Positions 17,165 to 26,177 of a stretch of DNA of 64,000 nt are shown here, piece by piece. This DNA is from Thalassospira profundimaris (GTDB lineage: Bacteria; Pseudomonadota; Alphaproteobacteria; Rhodospirillales; Thalassospiraceae). Every line of letters begins with the position of its first letter. Position 1 is the first letter of the stretch. Made by a program: the position numbers and the translations under genes. The notes below the pieces were generated by a model. The model was not told where the DNA came from, did not search any database, and saw only the letters and a program-made list of their open reading frames with translations. The DNA is taken from assembly GCF_003326755.1 (NCBI RefSeq), contig NZ_JPWH01000009.1, forward strand, positions 124,001 to 188,000, written 5' to 3'.

Positions 17165-19009
17165 TTAGTCGATACCCAGTTCCTCGCGCAACATTTCCAG
17201 TTCCAGCCAGCGTTCTTCGGCCGTGGCAATTTCGGCGCGGGCGGCTTCCATGCGGTCCACCTTTTTCTGGAAGGCTGCCGGGTCCGATGTAAACAGGCTG
17301 CCATCGGCAAGTTCCGCTTCCAGCTTGGCAATCTCGCCTTCCAGCTTTTCGATGGTGGCGGGCAGCATGTCGTAATCGCGCTGGTCCTTGTAGCTTAGCT
17401 TGCCTTTGGCTTTGGGCTTGGCCGGTGTGGCATCGGCGGTGCCGCCTTTGTCACCACCGCCGCGTTTGATCGGCTTGGTGTTTGACGCGCCATTGTCAGC
17501 CTCGGCCTTGGCCGAGAGCTTGCGCAGATGCACATAATCCGAATAACCACCGGGATATTCGGTGGCAATGCCATTGCCTTCCATCACGATGGAGGAGGTG
17601 ACGACGCGATCGAGAAAATCACGGTCATGGCTGACCAGAAGCAGCGTGCCTTCATATTCCGACAGCATTTCCTGCAACAGATCCAGCGTATCCATATCCA
17701 GATCGTTGGTCGGTTCGTCCATGATCAGAAGGTTGGTGGGTTTTGCCAGTTCCTTTGCCAGCAGCAAACGGTTGCGTTCCCCGCCTGAAAGGGCGCCGAC
17801 GGGACTTCTTGCCTGTTTTTCGTCAAACAGGAAATCGCGCAGATAACTGACCACATGGCGTGGATTGCCGCGCACCATAATCTGGTCGCCGCCCACATCG
17901 CACAGGGTATCCCACAGGGTTTTGGTATCATCCAGGGCGGCGCGTTTCTGGTCAAAATAGGTCGGCGTCAGGTTGGTGCCGATTTTAACCGTGCCTTCGT
18001 CGGGCTCCAACTGGCCGGTCAGGATTTTCAGAAGTGTGGTTTTGCCCGCCCCGTTCGGGCCGATGATGCCCACCTTGTCGCCGCGTAAAATGCGGGTGGA
18101 AAAGCCTGAAATAATGTGTTTGTCATCCCAGGATTTGCCAATATCGGTGGCCTCGATCACCACCTTGCCCGACGTGCTGCCGGTTTCGGACGCCAGCGAT
18201 ACATTGCCAATCCGCCCCACCTGTTGCGAGCGTTCATGGCGCATTTCATACAGGCGGCGCAGGCGGCCCTGGTTGCGTTTGCGCCGGGCGGTAATACCCT
18301 GTACCGCCCAAACCGATTCCTGGGCAATCAGCTTGTCCAGCTTGGCGCGTTCTTCGGCTTCCTTGCGGTAAACCTCTTCGGACCAGTCATCAAAATGGGC
18401 AAAGCTTTGGTCGTTGCGGCGTAAAACCCCGCGATCCAGCCACAAAACCCCATTGGAAACCGCATTCAAAAAGGCGCGGTCATGCGAAATCACCACAACG
18501 GCCCCGCGAAACGCCTTGATCTCGCTTTCTAGCCATTCAATCGTTGGCAGGTCGAGATGGTTGGTTGGTTCGTCCAGCAGCAAAACCTGCGGATCGGCGA
18601 TCAGGGCACGGGCAATGGCGGCCCGGCGGCCTTCACCGCCTGAAAGGGTGCTGGGGTCGGCTTTGGGGTCAATTTTAACGGCATCGAGCAGCATATCGGC
18701 CCGATAGGCGTAATCCTGCTCATGGTCCTCCAGCGCGCTTAGGACATAATCCTCGACCGTGGCATAATCGGCAAAGCGCGGCTCCTGGGCCAGATAGGCG
18801 ACCTTGCAGCCAGGCTGGACAAAGCGTTCGCCGCCATCGGCCTCGATTTCACCGGCAATGATTTTCAACAGCGTGGACTTGCCGCCGCCATTGCGACCGA
18901 CCAGGCACAACCTGTCGCGTTCGCCAATGGCGACCGAGACGTCGGAAAACAGGTCATTGCCGCCAAAGGTCAGGCGGATGTCGTTCATATTGATCAGTGG
19001 TGGCGCCAT
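17165..19009 (-). CDS. uup: ABC-F family ATPase, Uup-type
   Basis: Cytoplasmic, membrane-free ABC protein with two ATPase domains that acts on or near ribosomes or DNA repair structures. Both Walker A loops (GRNGGGKST and GPNGAGKTT), both signatures (LSGGEGRRAA and LSGGERNRLL) and both Walker B boxes (DEPTNHLD and DEPTNDLD) are intact. The linker between the domains has the basic segment GITARRKRNQGRLRRLYEMR, and the last ~80 residues form a Glu/Lys-rich coiled coil as in Uup. Length is 614 residues. Subgroup assignment to Uup is by architecture. Confidence 0.9.
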   Translation of the reverse strand: MAPPLINMNDIRLTFGGNDLFSDVSVAIGERDRLCLVGRNGGGKSTLLKIIAGEIEADGGERFVQPGCKVAYLAQEPRFADYATVEDYVLSALEDHEQDYAYRADMLLDAVKIDPKADPSTLSGGEGRRAAIARALIADPQVLLLDEPTNHLDLPTIEWLESEIKAFRGAVVVISHDRAFLNAVSNGVLWLDRGVLRRNDQSFAHFDDWSEEVYRKEAEERAKLDKLIAQESVWAVQGITARRKRNQGRLRRLYEMRHERSQQVGRIGNVSLASETGSTSGKVVIEATDIGKSWDDKHIISGFSTRILRGDKVGIIGPNGAGKTTLLKILTGQLEPDEGTVKIGTNLTPTYFDQKRAALDDTKTLWDTLCDVGGDQIMVRGNPRHVVSYLRDFLFDEKQARSPVGALSGGERNRLLLAKELAKPTNLLIMDEPTNDLDMDTLDLLQEMLSEYEGTLLLVSHDRDFLDRVVTSSIVMEGNGIATEYPGGYSDYVHLRKLSAKAEADNGASNTKPIKRGGGDKGGTADATPAKPKAKGKLSYKDQRDYDMLPATIEKLEGEIAKLEAELADGSLFTSDPAAFQKKVDRMEAARAEIATAEERWLELEMLREELGID

Positions 19010-19181
19010 GAAAAATCAAAACCCCGAAAACGGTATTGTTAATGCCCCCTGCAAACCGCAAAATGCGTTGCGGTGCAAGTGAAATCATATGATGTGATGT
19101 TGGGCCATGCCGGTTGTCGATCGCCCACTGGCTATTGCAAGGTGCGATCAAACCACAGTCGAAAGCCGGTTGACCCAATGG

Positions 19182-20012
19182 TCAAATATGGCGTTCCTTG
19201 CAAATCTGGTCCCAGGCTGCGTTGATACGGGCCATTTTTTCGTTGGCCTGTTCCACAAATTCCTCGGGCATGCCCTTGGCCATCAAAAGGTCGGGGTGAT
19301 TCTCGCGCGAGAGTTTGCGATGTGCTGCCTTAAGCTCTTCATTGCTGGCAGATCGGGTCAGGCCCAGTTGTTTATACGGATCCTGTTCGCTGCGCGGGGC
19401 GGTGCTGCCCTGGTGAACACGGTCAAAATCAACATCTTCAAAGCCGAAAATCATGGCAACTTTGCGAAGATATTCCTTTTCTGCCGGGTGCAGTGTGCCA
19501 TCGGCCAGGGCAATCTGGTGTAAGGCTTCAAGGATGCTTTCGAGAACCGCGCGTTCACCGGCAAACATTTGCGCAATTTGCCGGGCATAGGGTTCGTAAC
19601 CATCAGGCGACCGGCGGGCGGCATCAAATATCTGGCCGACCTGGGCGGCATCGGGGCCGCTAACGCGAAACAGGCGCTTGAAGGCGTTTATTTCCTCGCG
19701 GGTGACGGTGCCGTCCGCCTTCGCCATCTTCGCCGAAAGCACAATAACCCCGGTGGCAAAGGCGACCTGACGCGGGTCCGCCCCGCCAAACTGACCACCA
19801 AATTGTCCGCTATATTGCCCTGTGCGCTGCCCCCACGGGTTGCCGCCACCATGCTGGCCCCACGGCCCGCCTGATGAAATGCGGTCCTGGCTGAAGCCGC
19901 CATTATTGGCCCGATCCACCATATGGCCCGCCGCGGCACCCAAAATGGCACCCAGCGGTCCGCCCAGGGCAAATCCCGCAGCGCCGCCAATAATTTTGCC
20001 CCAGATGCTCAT
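19182..20012 (-). CDS. TerB-DnaJ domain protein (DjlA-like)
   Basis: Predicted co-chaperone of 276 residues. The N-terminus has glycine-zipper-like sequence (GGAAGFALGGPLGAILGAAAG) that may insert into or associate with membrane. A TerB-like all-helical domain spans about residues 85-200 (KADGTVTREEINAFKRLF and ADGTLHPAEKEYLRKVA). A C-terminal J domain carries the HPD tripeptide at 239-241, needed to stimulate DnaK. This order matches DjlA-type proteins, though the N-terminal segment differs from the single helix of E. coli DjlA. ATG 20012 gives MSIWGK and is preferred over the upstream open frame. Confidence 0.87.
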   Translation of the reverse strand: MSIWGKIIGGAAGFALGGPLGAILGAAAGHMVDRANNGGFSQDRISSGGPWGQHGGGNPWGQRTGQYSGQFGGQFGGADPRQVAFATGVIVLSAKMAKADGTVTREEINAFKRLFRVSGPDAAQVGQIFDAARRSPDGYEPYARQIAQMFAGERAVLESILEALHQIALADGTLHPAEKEYLRKVAMIFGFEDVDFDRVHQGSTAPRSEQDPYKQLGLTRSASNEELKAAHRKLSRENHPDLLMAKGMPEEFVEQANEKMARINAAWDQICKERHI

Positions 20013-20170
20013 GGTTTCAATGCTCCGATTGTCAAAGGCGGTGCAATGAAACACGGCGCCGGATTGTTTAAGATCGTCTCAGAAATAGGATAATACTTCT
20101 GTATCGGCAAGGGGGGCCATCATGGCCATTATTTTACAATATTACATTGAAACGGTGGCGCCGGGTACCA

Positions 20171-20197
20171 ACCTAAGGATAGTTATTATCCTTAGGT
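20171..20197 (+). promoter_or_regulatory. perfect 11-bp inverted repeat before the chemoreceptor gene
   Basis: ACCTAAGGATA (20171-20181) and TATCCTTAGGT (20187-20197) are exact reverse complements separated by GTTAT. The repeat ends 19 nt before the ATG at 20217 and is not followed by a T run, so an operator or an RNA hairpin hiding the ribosome site fits better than a terminator. Its left half matches the motif at 14284-14297. Confidence 0.65.
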
Positions 20198-20216
20198 ATT
20201 AAATGGGTGCGCTTTC

Positions 20217-22181
20217 ATGCAATTCCTGTCAAAGTTCCGGCTTATTTATCAAATTTCTCTGATTGGGGCGATTGCGCTTGTTGTTTTTGCGTTTGTTGCC
20301 ATCGGACAGTTTGTTTCCAACCAGTCCCGCCAGAAGGCAGAGCAGGCAGCTCAGGTCGCGACAGCAGATCGGCAAATGATCGGCGAGGTCTCGTTGGAGT
20401 TTTTAAATGCGCGACGTCGGGAAAAAGACTTTCTGCTGCGCCGGGACGAAGAATATGTCGATCTGCATGGTACCACTGTTTCCAGGGTTCTTGACGGGTT
20501 GAATTATTTGCGTGCCCGTTCGGAAATGTCGGCTGACTATGCAGTTATCGAACAGATTAGTGGTCTTTTCCAAAACTATGCCACAGCTTTTGGCGATGTT
20601 GTTGCCTTGCAGCGTGATATTGGTCTGGATGAAAAAAGCGGATTGATGGGGAAGTTACGTGCCTCGGTTCACGCTGTTGAAAGCGATTTGAAAAAATACG
20701 ATGCCGATAAACTGACAGTCCTGATGCTGATGATGCGACGGCACGAGAAGGATTTTCTTGCCCGGCTGGACCGTAAATATCTTGCTGAAATACAACAGCG
20801 TTTCGCGGAATTTGAAGCGGCTCTGTCGATCAATGATGACATGCCGGCATCGGATAAAACCCGTTTGTTGCAGTTGATGAGGTCTTATGTTGCCGATTTT
20901 GCGAATGTGGCCGATGCCATCTTGCAACGCGAAGAAAAACTCGTGCGTTTGAGTGATTATTTTAGCGCGGCAGAGCCGCTTTTGGCGTCATTGACCGCCA
21001 AGGTTGATGCCTATGCAAGTGACCAGCGTGCGGATGCCAAAATTATCGCCCAAAAAAGCCTTCAGCTGAGTATTTTTGCCTTTGTTGCAGGGGCTGTCAT
21101 TCTGCTTGTCATGTCGGTTTTGTTGTCTCGCGGGATAGTGTCAGCCATTACGGCGCTGACAGGGAAGATGACCCGTCTAGCCCACAACGATTTTGATGTG
21201 GACCTGTCCGAAGCCAGCCGGAAGGACGAAATTGGCGAAATGGGGCGGGCGGTGATGGTGTTTCGTGAAAACGGCATTGAACGCGCTAAACTCGAGGCAG
21301 AACAGGCCCGCCAGCAGGAAGAACGACGCATTCGTATGGAAAAACAGGAGCAGAATATCCTCGAATTTGATGCGGTTGTGGTCAAGGTGATGGCAACCGT
21401 AGAGGAGGCGGTTCAAAGGTTGCATGGTTCGTCTTCCGTGTTGCGCAGCAGTGCTGAAACATCGTCGCGTCAGTCAATGGGCGTTTCTTCCGGAGCGGAG
21501 GAAGCCTCGGCAAATGTGCAGCTGGTGGCAACCGCAGCAACTGAACTTGCCGCTTCAATTAGCGAAATTTCCAGTCAGGTCAGCGATACCTCGAACATGG
21601 CTGTTACGGCATCCGAACGTGCCCGTGCCACCAGCAATAACATCCAGCGTCTGGATGATGCGGCTGTGCATATTGGCGAGGTGATCGGCCTGATTAGCGA
21701 CATTGCAGGGCAAACCAATCTTTTGGCATTGAATGCCACGATTGAGGCGGCCCGTGCCGGTGACGCCGGCAAAGGGTTTGCTGTGGTTGCCGGTGAGGTC
21801 AAAAATCTTGCTACCCAAACTGGTCGGGCGACCCAGGAAATTATCAATCAGGTGACGGGTATTCAGGGCGCAACCCGAGATGCTGTTGCCGCGATAGAAG
21901 AAATTGTTGGCATGATTGCCGAAATCAGCCAGCGCGCCTCTGCCGTGGCCGCTGCGATTGAGGAACAGACCGCTGCAACCAGCGAAATTTCACAGAATGT
22001 GGAGCAAGCCGCCGTCGGCACCGAAGAAATTTCGGCAGCGATGGCGGGTTTGAGCGGGGCTGTTGCCGACACAAACAGTGCCGCTGGCGATGTTAGCCGT
22101 TCAGCCACTGATCTGGGGCGGGAAAATAACCAGTTGCAGCAGGAGGTGCATAGCTTCCTTGACAGGATGCGGGCGCTTTGA
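20217..22181 (+). CDS. methyl-accepting chemotaxis protein with HBM-like sensor domain
   Basis: Membrane chemoreceptor of 654 residues. Helix TM1 lies at about 14-35 and TM2 near 283-305; between them is an all-helical periplasmic domain with the [20 protein letters not shown] and [17 protein letters not shown] segments typical of helical bimodular (HBM) sensors. A HAMP domain follows, then the signalling hairpin with the conserved tip [20 protein letters not shown]. No CheB/CheR tether pentapeptide is seen at the C-terminus. It stands alone with no che genes nearby. The ribosome site is weak, and the inverted repeat just upstream may matter for expression. Confidence 0.95.
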   Translation: MQFLSKFRLIYQISLIGAIALVVFAFVAIGQFVSNQSRQKAEQAAQVATADRQMIGEVSLEFLNARRREKDFLLRRDEEYVDLHGTTVSRVLDGLNYLRARSEMSADYAVIEQISGLFQNYATAFGDVVALQRDIGLDEKSGLMGKLRASVHAVESDLKKYDADKLTVLMLMMRRHEKDFLARLDRKYLAEIQQRFAEFEAALSINDDMPASDKTRLLQLMRSYVADFANVADAILQREEKLVRLSDYFSAAEPLLASLTAKVDAYASDQRADAKIIAQKSLQLSIFAFVAGAVILLVMSVLLSRGIVSAITALTGKMTRLAHNDFDVDLSEASRKDEIGEMGRAVMVFRENGIERAKLEAEQARQQEERRIRMEKQEQNILEFDAVVVKVMATVEEAVQRLHGSSSVLRSSAETSSRQSMGVSSGAEEASANVQLVATAATELAASISEISSQVSDTSNMAVTASERARATSNNIQRLDDAAVHIGEVIGLISDIAGQTNLLALNATIEAARAGDAGKGFAVVAGEVKNLATQTGRATQEIINQVTGIQGATRDAVAAIEEIVGMIAEISQRASAVAAAIEEQTAATSEISQNVEQAAVGTEEISAAMAGLSGAVADTNSAAGDVSRSATDLGRENNQLQQEVHSFLDRMRAL

Positions 22182-22244
22182 TGACAAAACGTTGGTAACT
22201 GTTGGGTGAGAGGGCTTGTTAATGGCGGAGTTTTTGCAATAAAG

Positions 22245-22260
22245 TAACGGTAAACCGTTA
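22245..22260. promoter_or_regulatory. palindrome upstream of the MarR-like regulator
   Basis: TAACGGT (22245-22251) and ACCGTTA (22254-22260) are perfect inverted arms with a 2-nt centre, 80 nt before the regulator start. A half-site match (TAACCGTT) occurs at 23136-23143, 46 nt before dctP. This fits an autoregulated operator that also controls the TRAP genes, but the target assignment is inferred. Confidence 0.5.
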
Positions 22261-22339
22261 TATTGTTGTTCCGGATGGTGGTTGTTGTCCGGTTCGTGTT
22301 TCGGTTACGTGCGTCAAAAAAATAACTGGAACGTCAAAC

Positions 22340-22849
22340 ATGGCCGAAAAACAGCGAATTGTTTCTTCCTCTCACCTGGTTTCCGACCGTGCTGCGGAAC
22401 TCTCCGAACTGGAATTTGCCCTGATCCTGTCGGGCAATGCTTTTAACCGCTGGGTTGTGCGCTGCATGCGGGCGGCCGGAATGCCCGATCTGTCCATTCT
22501 TGATATTCTGGTTCTGCATAATGTGAATTCGCGCGAACGGGAAAAAAGCCTGTCGGAAGTGTGTTTTGTGCTGAATGTCGAAGACAGTCATCTGGTGAAT
22601 TATGCGCTGAAAAAATTGCGCAAGCAGGGGCTGGTGGACGGCATCAAGCGGGGCAAGGAAGTGCATTACGCCACCTCGAAGGAAGGCCGCGAGCTGTGCC
22701 AGCGTTACCGCGAAGTGCGTGAAGCCTGCCTGATTGAAACCTTCGAGCGGCTGGGGGTTAATCGCGATGAAGTCGGCGATGTTGCCAAAACCCTGCGCGC
22801 CATTTCCGGTGTTTATGACCAGGCCTCGCGCGCGGCAAGTGCAATGTAA
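22340..22849 (+). CDS. MarR-like winged-helix transcriptional regulator
   Basis: DNA-binding protein of 169 residues. The segment SEVCFVLNVEDSHLVNYALKKLRKQGLVDGIKRGKEVHYATSKEG, centred near residue 100, reads as a winged helix with the recognition helix VEDSHLVNYALKKL. The N- and C-terminal helices would form the dimer interface. It belongs with the predicted MarR-type regulators (COG5631-like). It lies 340 nt upstream of and co-directional with a TRAP transporter and 5-oxoprolinase, so it probably senses their substrate. A strong terminator follows, so the TRAP genes have their own promoter. Confidence 0.83.
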   Translation: MAEKQRIVSSSHLVSDRAAELSELEFALILSGNAFNRWVVRCMRAAGMPDLSILDILVLHNVNSREREKSLSEVCFVLNVEDSHLVNYALKKLRKQGLVDGIKRGKEVHYATSKEGRELCQRYREVREACLIETFERLGVNRDEVGDVAKTLRAISGVYDQASRAASAM

Positions 22850-23188
22850 GTTTGACTGTTCCAAATTTCCTGCCGGCTTTGATCTGCAGGCAGGAAGGGG
22901 CCAGCGAATGATGTAAGCCGAGTCTTTTCCAATTCAAAATCAGCGTTTGAAGCGGCAGCTTTCCGTGCGGAAGGCTGCCGTTTTGTATGGGGGCGCAATG
23001 CCCGTTTTCCATCAGAACAGTCGAATGAAGATTTTATTTCAGCGTATTAAGGCCGCTTAAGGCTGATTAAAAAATAAGCATCCAGCTTTTTGCATGTCTG
23101 TTATGAAAGTACGTTGACAAAATGACGATAAAATGTAACCGTTTTGTTGGAAGGCTAAATTGAAAACTAAAAACGGGAGACTGATAAC
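22850..23188 (+). other. intergenic leader of the TRAP operon
   Basis: 339 nt without a gene. It holds the regulator terminator (22953-22984), a TTGACA hexamer at 23114-23119 and a TAACCGTT half-site at 23136-23143. No convincing -10 at 16-18 nt from the TTGACA was found, so the promoter is not fixed. The AT-rich stretch 23030-23160 is where the dctP promoter should be. Confidence 0.5.
22953..22984 (+). terminator. intrinsic terminator after the MarR-like gene
   Basis: CGGCAGCTTTCC (22953-22964) and GGAAGGCTGCCG (22969-22980) pair over 12 bp with one G-U wobble and a GTGC loop, followed by TTTT. Confidence 0.85.
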
Positions 23189-24163
23189 ATGTTTAAAAAG
23201 GCGCTTTCGGCTGTTGCCGTCGCGGCGATGACCTTTTCGGCCGGTGCCGCAATGGCCGCCGAGAAGTGGGACATGGCAACCCCTTACCCGGATGCGACAT
23301 TCCATACCCAGAACATTGTGGAATTTGCCAAGGATGTAGATGCGGCAACCAATGGTGAACTGGCGATTACGGTTCATTCCGGCGGTTCCCTGTTCAAACA
23401 TGCGGAAATCAAACGGTCGGTTCAGCGCGGGCTGATACCGATTGGCGAAGTGCTGATTTCGCTTCTGGCCAACGAAGACCCGGTTTACACCGTCGATGCC
23501 ATTCCGTTTCTGGCAACCAGCTATGACGATGCAAGGAAGCTGTGGGCGGCATCGCGCAGCACGATCGAGGAAAAGCTGGCAAAAGACGGCCTGAAAGTGC
23601 TTTACGCCGTGCCGTGGCCTGCCCAGGGCCTTTATACTGCCAAAGAAGTCAATTCGGTTGAAGACCTCAAGGGGCTTAAATTCCGTGCCTATAACGCCAC
23701 CACCTCGCAGCTTGCCGAATTGACCGGCATGGTCGCAACCCAGGTGGAAGTCCCGGAAATTCCGACGGCCTTTGCCACCGGTATTGTCGAGGCGATGATG
23801 ACCTCGCCCTCGACCGGGGCCAATACCAAAGCCTGGGACTTTGTTGATAATTTTTATGATGTGCAGGCATGGTTGCCCAAAAACATGGTGATCGTGAATG
23901 CCAAGTCCTTTGACCGCCTGTCGCCTGATGTGCAGAAAGCCGTGATGGACGCCGCCGCCAAAGCCGAAGAACGCGGCTGGAAAATGAGCATGGACGAAGC
24001 CGAAGCCAAAAAAGCCATCCTGAAAGAAAACGGCATGAATGTTGCCGCCCCCAGTGCCGACCTCAAGGCGGGCCTTGCCAAGGTTGGCGATGAAATGGTC
24101 GCCGACTGGCTCAAGGAAACTGGTGATACCGGCCAGGCCATCATTGACGCATACAAGAAATAA
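23189..24163 (+). CDS. dctP: TRAP transporter substrate-binding protein DctP
   Basis: Periplasmic binding subunit of 324 residues. A signal peptide (MFKKALSAVAVAAMTFSAGAAMA) precedes the mature AEKWDMATPYPDATFHTQN. The segment KGLKFRAYNATTSQLAELTG holds the conserved arginine (R in KFRAY) that binds the carboxylate of TRAP ligands. This fits transport of a carboxylated compound such as 5-oxoproline, which the downstream oxoprolinase would use. GGGAGA precedes the ATG. Confidence 0.92.
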   Translation: MFKKALSAVAVAAMTFSAGAAMAAEKWDMATPYPDATFHTQNIVEFAKDVDAATNGELAITVHSGGSLFKHAEIKRSVQRGLIPIGEVLISLLANEDPVYTVDAIPFLATSYDDARKLWAASRSTIEEKLAKDGLKVLYAVPWPAQGLYTAKEVNSVEDLKGLKFRAYNATTSQLAELTGMVATQVEVPEIPTAFATGIVEAMMTSPSTGANTKAWDFVDNFYDVQAWLPKNMVIVNAKSFDRLSPDVQKAVMDAAAKAEERGWKMSMDEAEAKKAILKENGMNVAAPSADLKAGLAKVGDEMVADWLKETGDTGQAIIDAYKK

Positions 24164-24175
24164 TATCCATCCTGG

Positions 24176-24211
24176 GATGATCCGGGACCCGCTATGAGGC
24201 CCCGGATCATC
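24176..24211 (+). promoter_or_regulatory. intercistronic hairpin between dctP and dctQ
   Basis: GATGATCCGGG (24176-24186) and CCCGGATCATC (24201-24211) form a perfect 11-bp stem with a 14-nt loop, 13 nt after the dctP stop. No T run follows. Such hairpins after binding-protein genes are known to stabilise the upstream mRNA segment or partly terminate, giving more binding protein than permease. Confidence 0.7.
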
Positions 24212-24279
24212 TTCCGTCAAAATGATATTCTGTATCTCGCTATCAACCACCGGCCTGGCCGGGTGGAAAGGGGATCACT

Positions 24280-24792
24280 GTGCGTAAATCACTGGATATT
24301 CTTTTTAAGGTAACGTCGGTTTTGGCTGCTGTGTTTCTGGTGATGATCGCAGTGCTGATCCTGTCGCAATCCATCGGGCGTTTGTTTGGCTATGTTATTC
24401 CCGATGCCAATGAACTGTCGGGCTTTTCGCTGGCGGCAGGCATGTTTCTCGCCCTCGGCCCGGCCTTGCGGCATGGGGCGCATATTCGGGTTTTGCTGGT
24501 TGTCGGGCAGTTATCGGGTGTGCCGCGCCGCATCATGGACCTGATCACGCTGGCCTTTGCGGTTTTTCTGGCCGGTTACTTTACCTGGTGGATGGGTGTC
24601 CTCGCCCAGGAAAGCTTTTCCTATGGCGATGCGTCGCCGGGGGTTTTGGCCTTTCCCCTCTGGATACCGCAAACCGCGATGACCTTTGGTCTGGGTATGC
24701 TCACGCTCGCCCTGGTCGAAGGCTTGATAGATACGCTTTGGGGTCGTGCCACCGTGTTTGCCGACCGCGAAACCAGCGACATGACGGAATAA
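24280..24792 (+). CDS. dctQ: TRAP transporter small membrane subunit DctQ
   Basis: Inner-membrane subunit of 170 residues with four predicted helices, including VLAAVFLVMIAVLILSQSIGR, SLAAGMFLALGPALRHGAHI and LITLAFAVFLAGYFTWW. The GTG start at 24280 has a strong GGAAAGGGG upstream. It pairs with the large DctM subunit 12 nt downstream. Confidence 0.93.
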   Translation: MRKSLDILFKVTSVLAAVFLVMIAVLILSQSIGRLFGYVIPDANELSGFSLAAGMFLALGPALRHGAHIRVLLVVGQLSGVPRRIMDLITLAFAVFLAGYFTWWMGVLAQESFSYGDASPGVLAFPLWIPQTAMTFGLGMLTLALVEGLIDTLWGRATVFADRETSDMTE

Positions 24793-24804
24793 GGGATAGG
24801 TCAC

Positions 24805-26103
24805 ATGGAAGTTCTTGAAATCGGCCTGGTCCTGATGGCGCTGCTGTTCCTGTTTTTGGGCGCAGGGCTGTGGGTGGCATTGTCGCTGTTTGCCATCGGC
24901 ATTATTGGTCTTGAGTTTTTTTCCGGCGCGCAAACCGGCCCGGTCATGGCAACCACCGCCTGGAGCAGCATTGCCACCTGGTCGCTGGCCCCGTTGCCAC
25001 TGTTCATCTGGATGGGTGAAATCCTGTTTCGATCCCGCCTGTCCGAGGACATGTTTACCGGCCTGGCGCCGTGGTTAAACCGGCTGCCGGGGCGTCTGTT
25101 GCATGTCAATATTCTGGGCTGCGGTATCTTTGCGGCTGTTTCCGGCTCTTCTGCGGCAACGGCGGCCACCATTGGCCGTATGTCGATCCCCGAATTGCGC
25201 AAACAGGGTTACGCCGACAAGCTGATTTTGGGCACCTTGGCCGGGTCTGGCACGCTGGGTTTGCTTATTCCGCCGTCGATCATTCTGATTGTCTATGGCG
25301 TATCCGCCGAACTGTCGATTGCGCGTCTGTTTATCGCCGGTGTATTGCCCGGTATTATGCTGATTGTGCTGTTTATGGGCTTTGTTATGATATGGTCCAC
25401 CATCCATAAGGACAAAATGCCTCCCGCAGCACCCAGCATTCCGTTTATGGACAAGGTGCGGGCATCGGGCCGTCTTATTCCGGTTATTTTGCTGATCTCG
25501 GCGGTGATTGGCTCGATTTACGGTGGCATCGCCACCCCGACCGAGGCCGCGGCCTTTGGTGTTGTCGGCGCGCTGATCCTGTCTGCCTTTAGCCGCACAT
25601 TAAGCTGGGAGAGCTTTGTTGATGGTCTGATGGGGGCAACCCGCACGTCCTGCATGATCTGTTTTATTTTGGCCGGTGCCTCGATCCTGACGGTGGCGAT
25701 GGGCTTTACCGGCATTCCGCGCGAACTGGCCGGGCTGATCTCGGACATGCACCTGTCGCCCTATGCCCTTTTGGCGATGCTGACCCTGTTTTTCATCGTC
25801 ATGGGCTGTTTCCTTGATGGCATTTCGGTGGTGGTGCTGACCACCTCGGTCATTTTGCCGATGGTGCAGGCTGCCAATATCGATGCCTTGTGGTTTGGCA
25901 TCTATCTGGTGCTGGTGGTTGAAATGTCGCAAATCACCCCGCCGGTTGGCTTTAACCTGTTTGTTTTGCAGGGGCTGACGGGCAAGAACCTGTTTTCCAT
26001 CGCCGTTGCGGCGCTGCCATTTTTCTTTTTGCTGATGGCCGCTGTGGCGCTGATCACGATTTTCCCCGGCATTGCCACCTGGCTGCCGACGCAAATGAAC
26101 TAG
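24805..26103 (+). CDS. dctM: TRAP transporter large permease DctM
   Basis: Inner-membrane permease of 432 residues with about 12 helices. The blocks GSGTLGLLIPPSIILIVYG, GIATPTEAAAFGVVGAL and the C-terminal MSQITPPVGFNLFVLQG are family signatures. It forms the Na+-driven membrane complex with DctQ. RBS GGATAGG lies just before the ATG. Confidence 0.95.
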   Translation: MEVLEIGLVLMALLFLFLGAGLWVALSLFAIGIIGLEFFSGAQTGPVMATTAWSSIATWSLAPLPLFIWMGEILFRSRLSEDMFTGLAPWLNRLPGRLLHVNILGCGIFAAVSGSSAATAATIGRMSIPELRKQGYADKLILGTLAGSGTLGLLIPPSIILIVYGVSAELSIARLFIAGVLPGIMLIVLFMGFVMIWSTIHKDKMPPAAPSIPFMDKVRASGRLIPVILLISAVIGSIYGGIATPTEAAAFGVVGALILSAFSRTLSWESFVDGLMGATRTSCMICFILAGASILTVAMGFTGIPRELAGLISDMHLSPYALLAMLTLFFIVMGCFLDGISVVVLTTSVILPMVQAANIDALWFGIYLVLVVEMSQITPPVGFNLFVLQGLTGKNLFSIAVAALPFFFLLMAAVALITIFPGIATWLPTQMN

Positions 26104-26177
26104 GCAATGTGCGGCCAGCATGGCCGGTCCCGTTGTCCCGCTATTTCTGAATTTCGGATGCTGAAGGAGTAAGCATC

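Noticed and set aside
23114-23134. TTGACA with TAAAAT as the dctP promoter
   Set aside because: The two hexamers are only 9 nt apart, too close for a sigma-70 promoter; no better -10 was found at 16-18 nt.
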